Assembly: GCA_045612305.1 (NCBI GenBank)
Contig: JAZKYU010000056.1
Coordinates: forward strand, 1 to 64,000
DNA: 64,000 nt
Reading direction: 5' to 3'
DNA from: HGM04593 sp045612305
GTDB lineage: Bacteria; Bacteroidota; Bacteroidia; Bacteroidales; Bacteroidaceae
The translations under genes and the position numbers were made by a program. Under the pieces are notes generated by a model. That model was not told the DNA's origin. It was given only the letters and a program-made list of their open reading frames with translations, and did not search any database. Shown piece by piece: positions 40,948 to 50,363 of this stretch. Within the stretch, counting starts at the first letter, position 1. Every line of letters starts with the position of its first letter.

Positions 40948-42612
40948 ATGAAAAAAGAAAAAGAACTTCCCGAATATTTGTTTGAAATAAGCTGGGAGGT
41001 ATGTAATAAAGTCGGTGGTATATACACCGTCGTGTCTACAAAGGCACGCACCCTCTCAATGGTCGAGGGCTTGAACGCGGTTTATATCGGCCCCGATTTG
41101 TGGAAAGGAAAAGAAAATCCTCTCTTTACCGAGGATAAACGTTTGTGGTGCGCGTGGCGCAAGTCTTTGAGCGATGAAAAGCTAACCGTGAGATGCGGAC
41201 ATTGGGAAATTCCCGGCCGCCCCAAAGTTATATTGGTCGACTACACAGGCTATATGGAGGACAAAGACTCTATTTACAGCGATATGTGGAACGATTACGG
41301 CGTTGATTCTCTCCACGGTTATGGCGACTACGACGATTCTATGATATTCGGATACGCAGTAGGTCGTGTAATAGAGAGCTTCTATAAAAAAGTTGTAAAG
41401 AAGGGCAATGTAGTTGTTCAGGCACACGAGTGGCAGAGTGGTGGAGCTGCTCTTTATGTAAAGAAACACCTCCCCCAGGCTGGTACCATATTCACAACCC
41501 ACGCAACAAGCATCGGTCGCTCTATCGCTTCTAACGGAAAGCCTTTGTACGACTATTTCGAGAGTTACAACGGTGACCAGATGGCCGAAGAACTTAACGT
41601 GCAGTCTAAACACTCTGTTGAGCGCGTTAGTGCAGCCAACGTAGACTGTTTTACAACAGTGAGCGAGATTACAGCCCGCGAGTGTGCTCAGCTTATAGAG
41701 CGTCCTTGCGATGTCATTCTCGAGAACGGTTTCGAGAAGGACTTTGTGCCTACAGGTAAAGACTTTGCAACCAAGCGTGCAGCAGCTCGCGCAGCTCGTC
41801 TTCGCGTGGCAGCCGCGCTTACCGGCGATACTATCTCCGAGGATGCTCTCATAATAGGCATCGGAGGTCGTATGGAGATGCGCAATAAGGGTATAGATAT
41901 GTTCATCGAGGCTATGTCGCGCTTGAACAATAGCGAGGAACTTACTCGCGACGTAGTAGCCTTTATAGACGTTCCCGCTTGGTCGGGCGACGCACGCGAG
42001 GATTTGTGCGCTCGTCTTGCTTCGGGCGAGAATGAGTGGCACTCACCCCTTCCCAACCCCTATTTGACACACAACCTCAACAACTTCTACGAGGATGCTA
42101 TTGCTTGCAGCATACGCAACTACTTCCTCGATAACCGCAGCGGCAAAAACCGCGTGAAGGTGATATATGTTCCCTGTTATCTCAAAGGCAACGACGGCAT
42201 TTTCAATATGGACTATTACGATGTGCTCATCGGTAACGACCTCAACGTATATCCTTCGTACTACGAGCCTTGGGGTTACACACCGCTCGAGAGCGCAGCG
42301 TTCAATATTCCCACTGTAACCACTGACCTTACAGGTTTTGGTTTGTGGGTTAACTCTTTGCTTGGTCGCACAGGTAAACTTGCCGATGGTGTAGAGGTTA
42401 TCTCTAGAAACGACAGCAATTATTTCGATGCAGCCGAGGAAATTACAAAAACAATTTGTATCTTCGCAAAACTTTCCGAGAAAGAGGTTGCCGACTGCCG
42501 TAAAAAAGCTGCAAAAGTGGCCGAGAAAGCTCTCTGGAAGCATTTTATTAAAAACTATATGGTTGCTTACGACTTTGCTCTGCGTGCAGCAGCCGAAAGA
42601 ACTCAAAAGTAA
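40948..42612 (+). CDS. Glycogen synthase, GT3 (eukaryote-like) family
   Basis: The ATG at 40948 is chosen over an in-frame one at 40894 because the family begins close to LPEYLFEISWEVCNKVGGIYTVVSTKA; this gives 554 residues. Other motifs are HEWQSGGAALYVKK, FTTHATSIGRS and the C-terminal Glu-x7-Glu-like block SYYEPWGYTPLESAAFNIPTV (about 432-452), which binds the sugar nucleotide. GT3 synthases extend glycogen, usually from UDP-glucose, and differ from the ADP-glucose GT5 enzymes of most bacteria. The phosphorylase gene follows after 22 bases. Confidence 0.93.
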   Translation: MKKEKELPEYLFEISWEVCNKVGGIYTVVSTKARTLSMVEGLNAVYIGPDLWKGKENPLFTEDKRLWCAWRKSLSDEKLTVRCGHWEIPGRPKVILVDYTGYMEDKDSIYSDMWNDYGVDSLHGYGDYDDSMIFGYAVGRVIESFYKKVVKKGNVVVQAHEWQSGGAALYVKKHLPQAGTIFTTHATSIGRSIASNGKPLYDYFESYNGDQMAEELNVQSKHSVERVSAANVDCFTTVSEITARECAQLIERPCDVILENGFEKDFVPTGKDFATKRAAARAARLRVAAALTGDTISEDALIIGIGGRMEMRNKGIDMFIEAMSRLNNSEELTRDVVAFIDVPAWSGDAREDLCARLASGENEWHSPLPNPYLTHNLNNFYEDAIACSIRNYFLDNRSGKNRVKVIYVPCYLKGNDGIFNMDYYDVLIGNDLNVYPSYYEPWGYTPLESAAFNIPTVTTDLTGFGLWVNSLLGRTGKLADGVEVISRNDSNYFDAAEEITKTICIFAKLSEKEVADCRKKAAKVAEKALWKHFIKNYMVAYDFALRAAAERTQK

Positions 42613-42634
42613 ATAAACATTTAATTGATAAAAT

Positions 42635-45199
42635 ATGATAGCTATTAGTAACACAAACCAACCCGGTTGGAAAAATGTTAATGTAAAATCTTACATCCCC
42701 GAGACATTGAAACCCCTCGAGGAGATTGCCCGCAATTTGTGGTGGGTGTGGAACGAGGAGGCACGTGAACTCTTCACAATGCTTGATGCTAAACTCTATG
42801 GCGAGTGCGGTGGCAACCCCGTTCTTTTGCTCGAGAAATTGGGCGTTGAGAAACTCGACGAACTCTCAAAAGACAAAACAATTCTCGACAAATTGGCAAA
42901 AGTTTATGCCGATTTTCGTAAATATATGGATGTTAAGCCCAACGCAGAGCGTCCCTCTGTAGCATACTTCTGTATGGAGTACGGCTTGACAAGCGTATTG
43001 AAAATCTACTCTGGTGGTCTTGGTATCTTGGCCGGTGACTACTTGAAAGAGGCTTCAGACTCAAACGTTGATATGTGTGCTGTTGGTTTCCTCTATCGTT
43101 ACGGTTACTTCACACAGTCTTTGTCTATGGACGGTGCGCAGATCGCAAACTACGAGGCACAGAACTTTAACCAACTTCCCCTTGAGCGCGTTTACGAGGC
43201 CGACGGCGTAACTCCTATGGTTATCGACGTTCCCTACATCGACTACTATGTACACGCTAACGTTTGGAAGGTGAACGTAGGTCGCGTAGCTCTCTACCTC
43301 TTGGATACAGACTTTGAGGCAAACAGCGAGTACGACCGTCCTATCACACACAAACTCTATGGTGGTGACTGGGAAAACCGCTTGAAACAGGAGATTCTTC
43401 TCGGTATCGGTGGTATGATAGCACTCGAGAAACTTGGTATCAAGAAAGACATCTATCACTGCAACGAGGGTCACGCAGCACTCTGCAACCTCTATCGCTT
43501 GACACAATACATCAAGAGCGGTTACACATACGAAGAGGCTTTGGAGATTGTACGCGCAAGCAGCCTTTATACCGTTCACACACCCGTGCCCGCAGGTCAC
43601 GACTACTTCGACGAGGGTCTCTTCGGCAAGTATATGCGTGGTTACGCAAGCCAGCTCAACATTACTTGGGACGACTTGATGAACCTTGGTCGCGAGAACG
43701 CAGGTGACAAGAACGAGCGTTTCTGTATGTCTATCTTCGCTTGCAACACTTGCCAGGAGATTAACGGTGTGAGCCGTTTGCACGGTGCCGTTTCTAAATC
43801 TATGTTCTCTGGTATCTGGAAGGGTTACTATCCCTCTGAGAACCACGTAGGTTATGTAACTAACGGTGTTCACTATCCTACATGGGTTGCTCCCGAGTGG
43901 GACGAGCTCTACAAGAAGAACTTCGATCCCTCTTTCATCGGCGACCAGTCAAACGAGGACATCTGGCACGCTATCGACAAAGTTTCTAACGATGTAATAT
44001 GGAAAACACGTGTTACACGCAAAAAGAAACTTATCGACTACATCCGTCAGGCATTTAAGGAGGATTGGTTGAAGAACCAGGGCGATCCTATGCGCATCGT
44101 TGATGTTGTAAACAAGATTAATCCCGATGCACTTGTTATCGGTTTTGCTCGTCGTTTTGCAACATACAAACGTGCACACCTCCTCTTCACCGACCTCGAT
44201 CGTTTGGCTAAATTGCTCAACAACCCCGAGCGTCCCATACAGTTCCTCTTCGCTGGTAAGGCTCACCCCCACGATGGTGCAGGTCAGGGCTTGATCAAGC
44301 GCATCATCGAGGTTTCTCGTCGTCCCGAGTTCATCGGTAAGATTATCTTCCTCGAGAACTACGATATGGACTTGGCTAAATTGCTCGTTTCTGGTGTTGA
44401 TATCTGGATGAACACTCCCACACGTCCTCTCGAGGCTTCTGGTACATCGGGTGAGAAAGCACTTATGAATGGTGTTCTCAACTTCTCGGTACTCGATGGT
44501 TGGTGGTGCGAGGGTTACAAACCCGGTGCAGGTTGGGCGTTGAAAGAGCAGCGTACATACCAAAACCAAGAGTTCCAGGATCAGCTCGACGCAGCTACAA
44601 TCTACTCTTTGCTCGAGAACGAGATACTTCCTCTCTACTACAACCGTGGCAAGAAAGAGTACTCTGACGAGTGGGTAGAGTGCATCAAGCGTTCAATCTC
44701 ACAGATTGCTCCTCACTTCACAATGAAGCGTCAGCTCGACGATTACTATAGCAAGTTCTACTGCAAACAGGCAGCTCGCTACCATCGTTTGATTGCTAAC
44801 GACTCTAAGATTGCTCGTGAGCTTGCAGCTTGGAAAGAGTCTGTTGCTGCTAAATGGCACGCAATTGAGGTGCTTTCTATCGAGAGCGAGAACGACTTCG
44901 CAACAGGTAACATGGATGCAGGTGCAACATACAACGTAACCGTTAAGGTAGACGAGAAGGGTCTCGACAACGCAGTAGGTATTGAGCTCGTAGTTCTTGC
45001 TCCCGATGCAAACGGTAACGATAGCGTGTTCGCTGTTTATCCTCTTGAGGTTACAAAGCGCGAGGGTAACATCTTCACCTTCCACGCCGAGATTGCTCCC
45101 ACAAACGCTGGTGCATTTAAGTTGGCTTACCGCATGTATCCCAAACACGAGGAGCTTGCACACCGTCAGTCATTTGCATACGTTAAATGGTTTGCATAA
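42635..45199 (+). CDS. Glycogen/alpha-glucan phosphorylase (GT35)
   Basis: The 854-residue enzyme releases glucose-1-phosphate from glycogen. It belongs to the group with an N-terminal DUF3417 segment (LKPLEEIARNLWWVWNEEARELF, about 23-47). Phosphorylase motifs are FCMEYGLTSVLKIYSGGLGILAGDYLK (about 112-138), FAGKAHPHDGAGQGLIKRI and EASGTSGEKALMNGVLNFSVLDGWW (about 600-625), where the Lys after GTSG.. holds pyridoxal phosphate. Codon use is strongly biased, like gap, so high expression is likely. It shares a transcript with the synthase and ends at a strong terminator. Confidence 0.95.
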   Translation: MIAISNTNQPGWKNVNVKSYIPETLKPLEEIARNLWWVWNEEARELFTMLDAKLYGECGGNPVLLLEKLGVEKLDELSKDKTILDKLAKVYADFRKYMDVKPNAERPSVAYFCMEYGLTSVLKIYSGGLGILAGDYLKEASDSNVDMCAVGFLYRYGYFTQSLSMDGAQIANYEAQNFNQLPLERVYEADGVTPMVIDVPYIDYYVHANVWKVNVGRVALYLLDTDFEANSEYDRPITHKLYGGDWENRLKQEILLGIGGMIALEKLGIKKDIYHCNEGHAALCNLYRLTQYIKSGYTYEEALEIVRASSLYTVHTPVPAGHDYFDEGLFGKYMRGYASQLNITWDDLMNLGRENAGDKNERFCMSIFACNTCQEINGVSRLHGAVSKSMFSGIWKGYYPSENHVGYVTNGVHYPTWVAPEWDELYKKNFDPSFIGDQSNEDIWHAIDKVSNDVIWKTRVTRKKKLIDYIRQAFKEDWLKNQGDPMRIVDVVNKINPDALVIGFARRFATYKRAHLLFTDLDRLAKLLNNPERPIQFLFAGKAHPHDGAGQGLIKRIIEVSRRPEFIGKIIFLENYDMDLAKLLVSGVDIWMNTPTRPLEASGTSGEKALMNGVLNFSVLDGWWCEGYKPGAGWALKEQRTYQNQEFQDQLDAATIYSLLENEILPLYYNRGKKEYSDEWVECIKRSISQIAPHFTMKRQLDDYYSKFYCKQAARYHRLIANDSKIARELAAWKESVAAKWHAIEVLSIESENDFATGNMDAGATYNVTVKVDEKGLDNAVGIELVVLAPDANGNDSVFAVYPLEVTKREGNIFTFHAEIAPTNAGAFKLAYRMYPKHEELAHRQSFAYVKWFA

Positions 45200-45223
45200 T
45201 ATATTGAAAAATATATCTCTCGA

Positions 45224-45256
45224 AGAGCCCAACCTTTTGAGGTTGGGCTCTTTTTT
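45224..45256 (+). terminator. Terminator after glycogen phosphorylase
   Basis: AGAGCCCAACC (45224-45234) pairs with GGTTGGGCTCT (45241-45251), loop TTTTGA, followed by a T run. Confidence 0.94.
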
Positions 45257-45296
45257 ATAAAAAAGTTTAACAGTAACTTTTTTTAGCAATTAAAAA

Positions 45297-45328
45297 TTGA
45301 GTATCTGAAGGTCTTTCTTCTATCTTTG
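45297..45328 (+). promoter_or_regulatory. Promoter of the hemolysin III family gene
   Basis: TTG (45297-45299), a 21-base spacer and TATCTTTG (45321-45328), 88 bases before the ATG. Confidence 0.65.
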
Positions 45329-45415
45329 CACATATAAGGCGTGTTTGTGAAAAAATCCTTGCAAAATTTGCATAAACATCGTATGCAGGCCCGAAATTTT
45401 TAAAAGCATTTTACT

Positions 45416-46072
45416 ATGGAGGACGACAAAGACAAAAGATACACAAAAGAGGAGGAGAGGATAAATGCAATATCTCACGGTGTGGGAATTGTGGTCGGCT
45501 TGGTTGTAGCCGTAATTTTTCTCGTGCGTGGAACAAACATAGGTCTCGGCGCCTGGGGTATGGCAAGCCTCTGGCTCTATATGTTTGGTATGCTTGGTTC
45601 CTATATTTTTTCAACCTCCTACCACGCTTGCTTGCCATCGTCGCCGTGGAAGCGTCGTTTGCGCAAGCTCGACCACTCGGCAATTTATTGGCACATAGCG
45701 GGTAGCTACTCACCTATAACGTTGATAGCGCTTCGCGATGTCGGTTATTGGGGGTGGGGGATATTCTGCTTTTGCTGGCTGTGTGCTATCGTTGGTACCA
45801 TAATAAGCTTGCGTGGCTTGAAGAAACACAACAAGATAGAGACAGTCTGCTTTGTGCTTATGGGGCTCACTATCGTTGTTGCGATGAAACAGTTTTGGGA
45901 CGCAGTGAGCGCCGGAATTTTCTTCTGGGTGGTGGGCGAAGGTGTTGCCTACATCACAGGTGCAATATTCTATAGCTTCCACAAAGTAAAATATGTGCAC
46001 GCGGTGTTCCACTTTTTTGTGCTCTTGGGAACGCTTTGTCATATGATAGCAGTGTGGCTCACACTTCAATAG
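45416..46072 (+). CDS. Hemolysin III / PAQR family membrane protein
   Basis: The 218-residue protein has seven hydrophobic helices and the zinc-type residues of the PAQR family: NAISHGVGIVVGL at about 15-27, STSYHACLPSSPWKRRLRKLDHSAIYWHIAGSYSPI (about 64-99) and a last helix with FHFFVLLGTLCHMIAVW. Bacterial members (YqfA/TrhA type) affect membrane energetics or fatty acid balance; direct haemolysis is doubtful. It stands alone between two terminators. Confidence 0.92.
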   Translation: MEDDKDKRYTKEEERINAISHGVGIVVGLVVAVIFLVRGTNIGLGAWGMASLWLYMFGMLGSYIFSTSYHACLPSSPWKRRLRKLDHSAIYWHIAGSYSPITLIALRDVGYWGWGIFCFCWLCAIVGTIISLRGLKKHNKIETVCFVLMGLTIVVAMKQFWDAVSAGIFFWVVGEGVAYITGAIFYSFHKVKYVHAVFHFFVLLGTLCHMIAVWLTLQ

Positions 46073-46084
46073 AATTTAACTCAA

Positions 46085-46119
46085 AAGCAGCTCTCCACGC
46101 GGGAGTTGCTTATTTTTTA
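46085..46119 (+). terminator. Terminator after the hemolysin III gene
   Basis: AAGCAGCTCTC pairs with GGGAGTTGCTT, including G-U pairs, followed by a T-rich run. Confidence 0.75.
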
Positions 46120-46153
46120 TACTTATATTAGGGCTTATACCGTTTTTTTTGAT

Positions 46154-46161
46154 TACTTTCG
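46154..46161 (+). promoter_or_regulatory. -7 promoter box for aspS
   Basis: TACTTTCG fits the TAnnTT(T/C)G pattern and lies 33 bases before the ATG. Confidence 0.45.
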
Positions 46162-46193
46162 CAAGTTAAAAGTATAATAATAAAATTTTAGAT

Positions 46194-47951
46194 ATGTTCC
46201 GTACAAAAACTTGTGGCGAACTACGTTTGTCCGATGTAAATAGCAGTGTAACCTTGAGTGGCTGGGTGCAACGTGCCCGCAAGATGGGTGGTATGATCTT
46301 CGTCGATTTGCGCGACCGTTATGGTATAACGCAACTTGTTTTCAGCGAGGATGTTAACGCCGAGCTTTGCGAGAAAGCATCACACCTTGGCCGTGAGTAT
46401 GTAATTCAAGCAACAGGTGTTGTGAGCGAGCGTCAGAGCAAAAACGCAAACATCCCCACCGGTGATATTGAAATTATCGTTAGCGAGATGACCATCTTGA
46501 ACGAGGCTGCCACCCCTCCCTTTACCATAGAGAACAATACCGATGGTGGCGACGATATTCGCATGAAGTATCGCTACCTCGACCTTCGTCGCGAGGCAGT
46601 GCGTAGCAACCTTGAGTTGCGTCACAAGATGACTATGGAGGTGCGTCGTTATCTCGATTCTATGAACTTTATAGAGGTTGAGACCCCTATGCTCATCGCT
46701 TCAACTCCCGAGGGTGCGCGTGACTTTGTTGTTCCCTCGCGCATGAATCCCGGGCAATTTTATGCTCTCCCGCAGAGCCCCCAGCTGTTCAAGCAGTTGT
46801 TGATGGTGTCAGGCTTCGACCGTTACTTCCAGATAGTAAAATGTTTCCGCGACGAGGACTTGCGTGCCGACCGTCAGCCCGAGTTTACACAGATAGACTG
46901 TGAGATGAGCTTTGTAGAGCAAGAGGATGTTATCTCTCTCTTCGAGGGTATGGCAAAACACCTCTTCAAAACCATACGTGGTGTGGAGCTCACCGAGGCT
47001 TTCCCCCGCATCACCTGGCACGATGCTATGAAGTATTATGGTAGCGACAAACCCGATACACGTTTCGAGATGAAGTTTGTGGAGCTTATGGATATAATGA
47101 AGGGCCACGGCTTTGGTGTCTTCGATGCTGCCGAGTACATAGGTGGTATCTGCGCAAAGGGTGCCGCAACTTATACACGCAAACAGCTAGACGCACTTAC
47201 CGACTTTGTGCGTCGCCCGCAGATAGGCGCAAAGGGTATGGTTTATGCCCGTGTAGAGGCCGATGGTAGTGTTAAATCGAGCGTAGACAAGTTCTACTCG
47301 CAAGAGGTGCTCCAGCAGATAAAAGCTGCTTTTGCAGCCGAGCCCGGCGACCTTATCCTCATTTTGAGCGGCGATGATACTATGAAAACCCGCAAGCAAC
47401 TCTGCGAGCTACGTCTCGAGGTAGCTCAGCAGCTTGGTCTCCGCGACAAAAACAAGTTCTCTTGCTTGTGGGTGGTGGACTTCCCCTTGTTCGAGTATAG
47501 CGAGGAAGAGGGCCGTTATATGGCTATGCACCATCCCTTCACATCGCCCAAGCCCGAGGATATTCCCTTGCTCGACACCGATATGGGTGCTGTGCGTGCC
47601 AACGCATACGATATGGTTATCAACGGTGTTGAGGTTGGTGGCGGCTCCATCCGTATATACGACAGCGAGCTACAGAACAAGATGTTCAAGCTTCTTGGTT
47701 TCACACCTGAGCGTGCACAGCAACAGTTTGGCTGGCTGCTCGACGCCTTCAAATATGGTGCGCCTCCTCACGGTGGCCTTGCTTATGGTCTCGACCGTTG
47801 GGTGAGCCTCTTTGCCGGTCTCGACTCTATACGCGACTGCATCGCCTTCCCCAAGAACAACTCGGGACGCGACACTATGATTGATGCTCCTTCGGTGCTC
47901 GAGCCTGCACAGCTCGACGAGCTCAACATCCTTGTGGATATAAAGAAGTAA
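46194..47951 (+). CDS. aspS: Aspartyl-tRNA synthetase
   Basis: The 585-residue class II synthetase has the bacterial form. The anticodon-binding OB fold (residues 1-105, VTLSGWVQRARKMGGMIFVDLRDRYGITQLVF) is followed by the catalytic core with motif 1 (about 135-165), motif 2 (FRDEDLRADRQPEFTQIDCEMSF, about 220-242), the bacterial GAD insertion (about 285-420) and motif 3 (GLAYGLDRWVSLFAG). It charges tRNA-Asp. The gene is monocistronic and converges with the DPP IV-like gene over a long palindrome. Confidence 0.97.
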   Translation: MFRTKTCGELRLSDVNSSVTLSGWVQRARKMGGMIFVDLRDRYGITQLVFSEDVNAELCEKASHLGREYVIQATGVVSERQSKNANIPTGDIEIIVSEMTILNEAATPPFTIENNTDGGDDIRMKYRYLDLRREAVRSNLELRHKMTMEVRRYLDSMNFIEVETPMLIASTPEGARDFVVPSRMNPGQFYALPQSPQLFKQLLMVSGFDRYFQIVKCFRDEDLRADRQPEFTQIDCEMSFVEQEDVISLFEGMAKHLFKTIRGVELTEAFPRITWHDAMKYYGSDKPDTRFEMKFVELMDIMKGHGFGVFDAAEYIGGICAKGAATYTRKQLDALTDFVRRPQIGAKGMVYARVEADGSVKSSVDKFYSQEVLQQIKAAFAAEPGDLILILSGDDTMKTRKQLCELRLEVAQQLGLRDKNKFSCLWVVDFPLFEYSEEEGRYMAMHHPFTSPKPEDIPLLDTDMGAVRANAYDMVINGVEVGGGSIRIYDSELQNKMFKLLGFTPERAQQQFGWLLDAFKYGAPPHGGLAYGLDRWVSLFAGLDSIRDCIAFPKNNSGRDTMIDAPSVLEPAQLDELNILVDIKK

Positions 47952-47966
47952 CAAGCGCGTAGTTAC

Positions 47967-48013
47967 ATACAAAAAAATATAGAGCAGCAATGCTGCTCTA
48001 TATTTTTTTGTAT
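47967..48013. terminator. 47-nt perfect palindrome, bidirectional terminator
   Basis: Arms of 23 bases are exactly complementary about a single central A at 47990 (centre GAGCAGCAATGCTGCTC). Runs of A on the left and T on the right make it a terminator in both directions, between aspS and the converging peptidase gene. Confidence 0.93.
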
Positions 48014-48026
48014 ATGTTTCTCTCTC

Positions 48027-50231
48027 TTACTTTAAATTCTCGATAAAGAATTTTGCAATGCGTGTAAAGAGGTGGAAACGTGTGTTTGCACCATAATAGA
48101 TGCTGTGGTTGCTGTCGGGGTAGAGAGCCATCTCAAACTCTTTGTTAGCCTGTGTCAGCGCGTGTGTGTAACGTATCATATTGCGCAAGTGCACGTTGTC
48201 GTCGGCTGTGCCGTGTATGAGCAAAAGCTTGCCGTTGAGCTTGCTAGCGTTCACTATGGCCGAGCCGTTGTCGTAACCCTCTTTGTTCTCTTTGGGTGTG
48301 CGCATATAACGCTCGGTGTAAACCGTGTCGTAGAAACGCCAGTCTGTGGGAGCTGCCACAGCAACACCAGCTTTGAACACCGCGTCGTTCTGGCTCATAG
48401 ACATAATGGTGTTGTAACCACCAAAACTCCAGCCCCAGATACCTATATTGTTTTTGTCTACATAGGGTAGTGTGCCCAAATATTTTGCTGTTTCAACCTG
48501 GTCGCCCGGCTCGTACTTACCTATATTGAGGTATGTGCACTTGCCAAACTCTGTGCCACGGCCACCTGTGCCACGGCCATCGACACACACCATAATGAAG
48601 CCTTCGCTTGCCATATAGCTCTCGAACATAGCGTTGCCGTAGTTACCCACATTCCAACTGTCGTTTACCTGCTGTGAGTAGGGGCCGCTATACTGGAACA
48701 TTACCACGGGGTGTTTTTTGCTACTGTCGAAGTTTGCAGGTTTCACCATCCAACCGTTGAGCTCAACGCCGTCGCTTGTAGTGAAGGTGAAAAACTCTTT
48801 TGTGGGCATATCGAACTTGGCGAGCTTCTCTTGCAACGCGCTGTTGTCTATGAGTGTTTTAATCTTCTTGCCGCTGTTGTTGTTTGTGGTTACAATGTGC
48901 GGGGTGTTTATGTTAGAGAAGGTGTTTATAAAGTACTTCATCGTGCTGCTGAAGACTGCGCTGTTTGTGCCCTCGCCGTCGGTGAGCTTAACCTTCTTGC
49001 CCTTTGCGTTTATCTTGTAGATGTTGTCGCGAAGAGGGCTGCCCTCGTTGCTCAAGTAGTAGTATTCGCCTTTTTTGCTGTCGCAACCATAGAATTTCTT
49101 AACCTCGTATTTACCCTCAGTGATGGGGCGCACAAGCTCTCCGCCCAAGGTGTAGAGGTAGAGGTGGTTGTTGCCGCTACGCTCGCTCTGCAGAATAAAG
49201 TGCCCGTCGACAAACTCTATACCATCGTAAACGCTTTCGTTTAGATAGGTGTCGCTCTCCTCGCGCAATATGCGTTTGCTCGTGCCCGACAGGGGGTTAA
49301 CTGCAAATATATCCATAATGCTCTGGTGACGGTTAAGGGTGAGCACGGCAAGCGTGTTGGCCTCTTTTGTGAACTTTATGCGTGGTATGTAGCCCTCTTC
49401 GGGGAGGGGCACATCGAGCTTGCGTGTTACGCGGCTCTTAATATCAAAAGAGTGTACCGAAATTTTAGAGTTTGCAGCTCCGGCTACGGGGTATTTAAAG
49501 CTGTAGGGCTTGCAGTAGGGGTCCATAGCTACGTTAGGCTTGCCTGTGGGTATGTACATAGGCATGTCGTACATCATTACCTCGCTCTCGTCATATTTTA
49601 TATAGGCCAGCATCTTGCTGTCGGCGCTAAAATCGTATGAACAGTTGGTCATAAACTCTTCCTCGTTCACCCAGTCGGGTATACCATTTATTATTTTGCC
49701 GGCAGCGCCGTCGTTGGTTATGCGCGACTCGCTGTTGTCGAAGAGCAACTTCACCAGGTATATGTCGTTGTTGCGCACAAAGGCTATCATAGTGCCGTCG
49801 GGCGAGAACTTGGGTACCTGCTGTGCTCCGTTTTCCGACAAGGGGACAACTTTGTTGTTCTTGCGCGAGAAAATGTAGTGCTCGGCGGTGAAGGAGTTGC
49901 GGTATATGCCCACGGTGTTTGTTTGCAAGAGTATGCGGCTCTCGTCGGGTGAGAAGGTGTAGCCGTCGATGCTCTTTTTGTCGAAACCGCGTGCTGTAGC
50001 TGCGTCGAAGAGTGTGTCTACAATCTCTCCGTCTTTGAACGAGCCTTTCAAAATCATAGTGCGGTCGTTGCTCATACGGGCAAAGTGTTCACCGTCGGCC
50101 ATAGGTTTTATGGCAGCATAGGTTTGCGGCCAGTAACCACCGTACATAGCGTCGGTAAGCTTGAATTTGTCGCCTGCGAAGGTGCTTGTTGCCATCGCAA
50201 CGGCAAGGATTAGTGAAAAGATATGTTTCAT
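48027..50231 (-). CDS. Secreted prolyl dipeptidyl peptidase IV-like protease (S9B)
   Basis: The 734-residue protein has a signal peptide (MKHIFSLILAVAMATSTFAG, about 1-20), an eight-bladed beta-propeller region (about 40-480) and a C-terminal alpha/beta hydrolase. The catalytic triad is visible: Ser in GIWGWSFGGYNTI (about 607), Asp in HGTADDNVHLRN and His in DSNHSIYYG. A DWVNEEEF segment matches the paired Glu motif that anchors the substrate amino group in DPP IV. It probably removes X-Pro dipeptides in the periplasm. It has its own promoter box and shares a terminator with aspS. Confidence 0.93.
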   Translation of the reverse strand: MKHIFSLILAVAMATSTFAGDKFKLTDAMYGGYWPQTYAAIKPMADGEHFARMSNDRTMILKGSFKDGEIVDTLFDAATARGFDKKSIDGYTFSPDESRILLQTNTVGIYRNSFTAEHYIFSRKNNKVVPLSENGAQQVPKFSPDGTMIAFVRNNDIYLVKLLFDNSESRITNDGAAGKIINGIPDWVNEEEFMTNCSYDFSADSKMLAYIKYDESEVMMYDMPMYIPTGKPNVAMDPYCKPYSFKYPVAGAANSKISVHSFDIKSRVTRKLDVPLPEEGYIPRIKFTKEANTLAVLTLNRHQSIMDIFAVNPLSGTSKRILREESDTYLNESVYDGIEFVDGHFILQSERSGNNHLYLYTLGGELVRPITEGKYEVKKFYGCDSKKGEYYYLSNEGSPLRDNIYKINAKGKKVKLTDGEGTNSAVFSSTMKYFINTFSNINTPHIVTTNNNSGKKIKTLIDNSALQEKLAKFDMPTKEFFTFTTSDGVELNGWMVKPANFDSSKKHPVVMFQYSGPYSQQVNDSWNVGNYGNAMFESYMASEGFIMVCVDGRGTGGRGTEFGKCTYLNIGKYEPGDQVETAKYLGTLPYVDKNNIGIWGWSFGGYNTIMSMSQNDAVFKAGVAVAAPTDWRFYDTVYTERYMRTPKENKEGYDNGSAIVNASKLNGKLLLIHGTADDNVHLRNMIRYTHALTQANKEFEMALYPDSNHSIYYGANTRFHLFTRIAKFFIENLK

Positions 50232-50256
50232 AGTGTGTTAAATTATTTTCTGACTG

Positions 50257-50264
50257 CGAAGATA
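50257..50264 (-). promoter_or_regulatory. -7 promoter box for the DPP IV-like gene
   Basis: TATCTTCG on the minus strand, 26 bases before the ATG. Confidence 0.5.
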
Positions 50265-50301
50265 ACTAATCTTTTTAATATATGGAATATTATCGCGTGC
50301 T

Positions 50302-50332
50302 TTGCCTGTTTTGACCTTATTTTGTAAATTTG
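50302..50332 (+). promoter_or_regulatory. Promoter of crcB
   Basis: TTG (50302-50304), a 20-base spacer and TAAATTTG (50325-50332), 32 bases before the ATG. The leader is too short for a fluoride riboswitch. Confidence 0.68.
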
Positions 50333-50363
50333 CAAACACATTATATAATAAAGGGAAATATTT

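Noticed and set aside
50232..50363. Possible fluoride riboswitch before crcB
   Set aside because: The promoter lies 32 bases before the ATG and no crcB-type pseudoknot elements are seen in the spacer.
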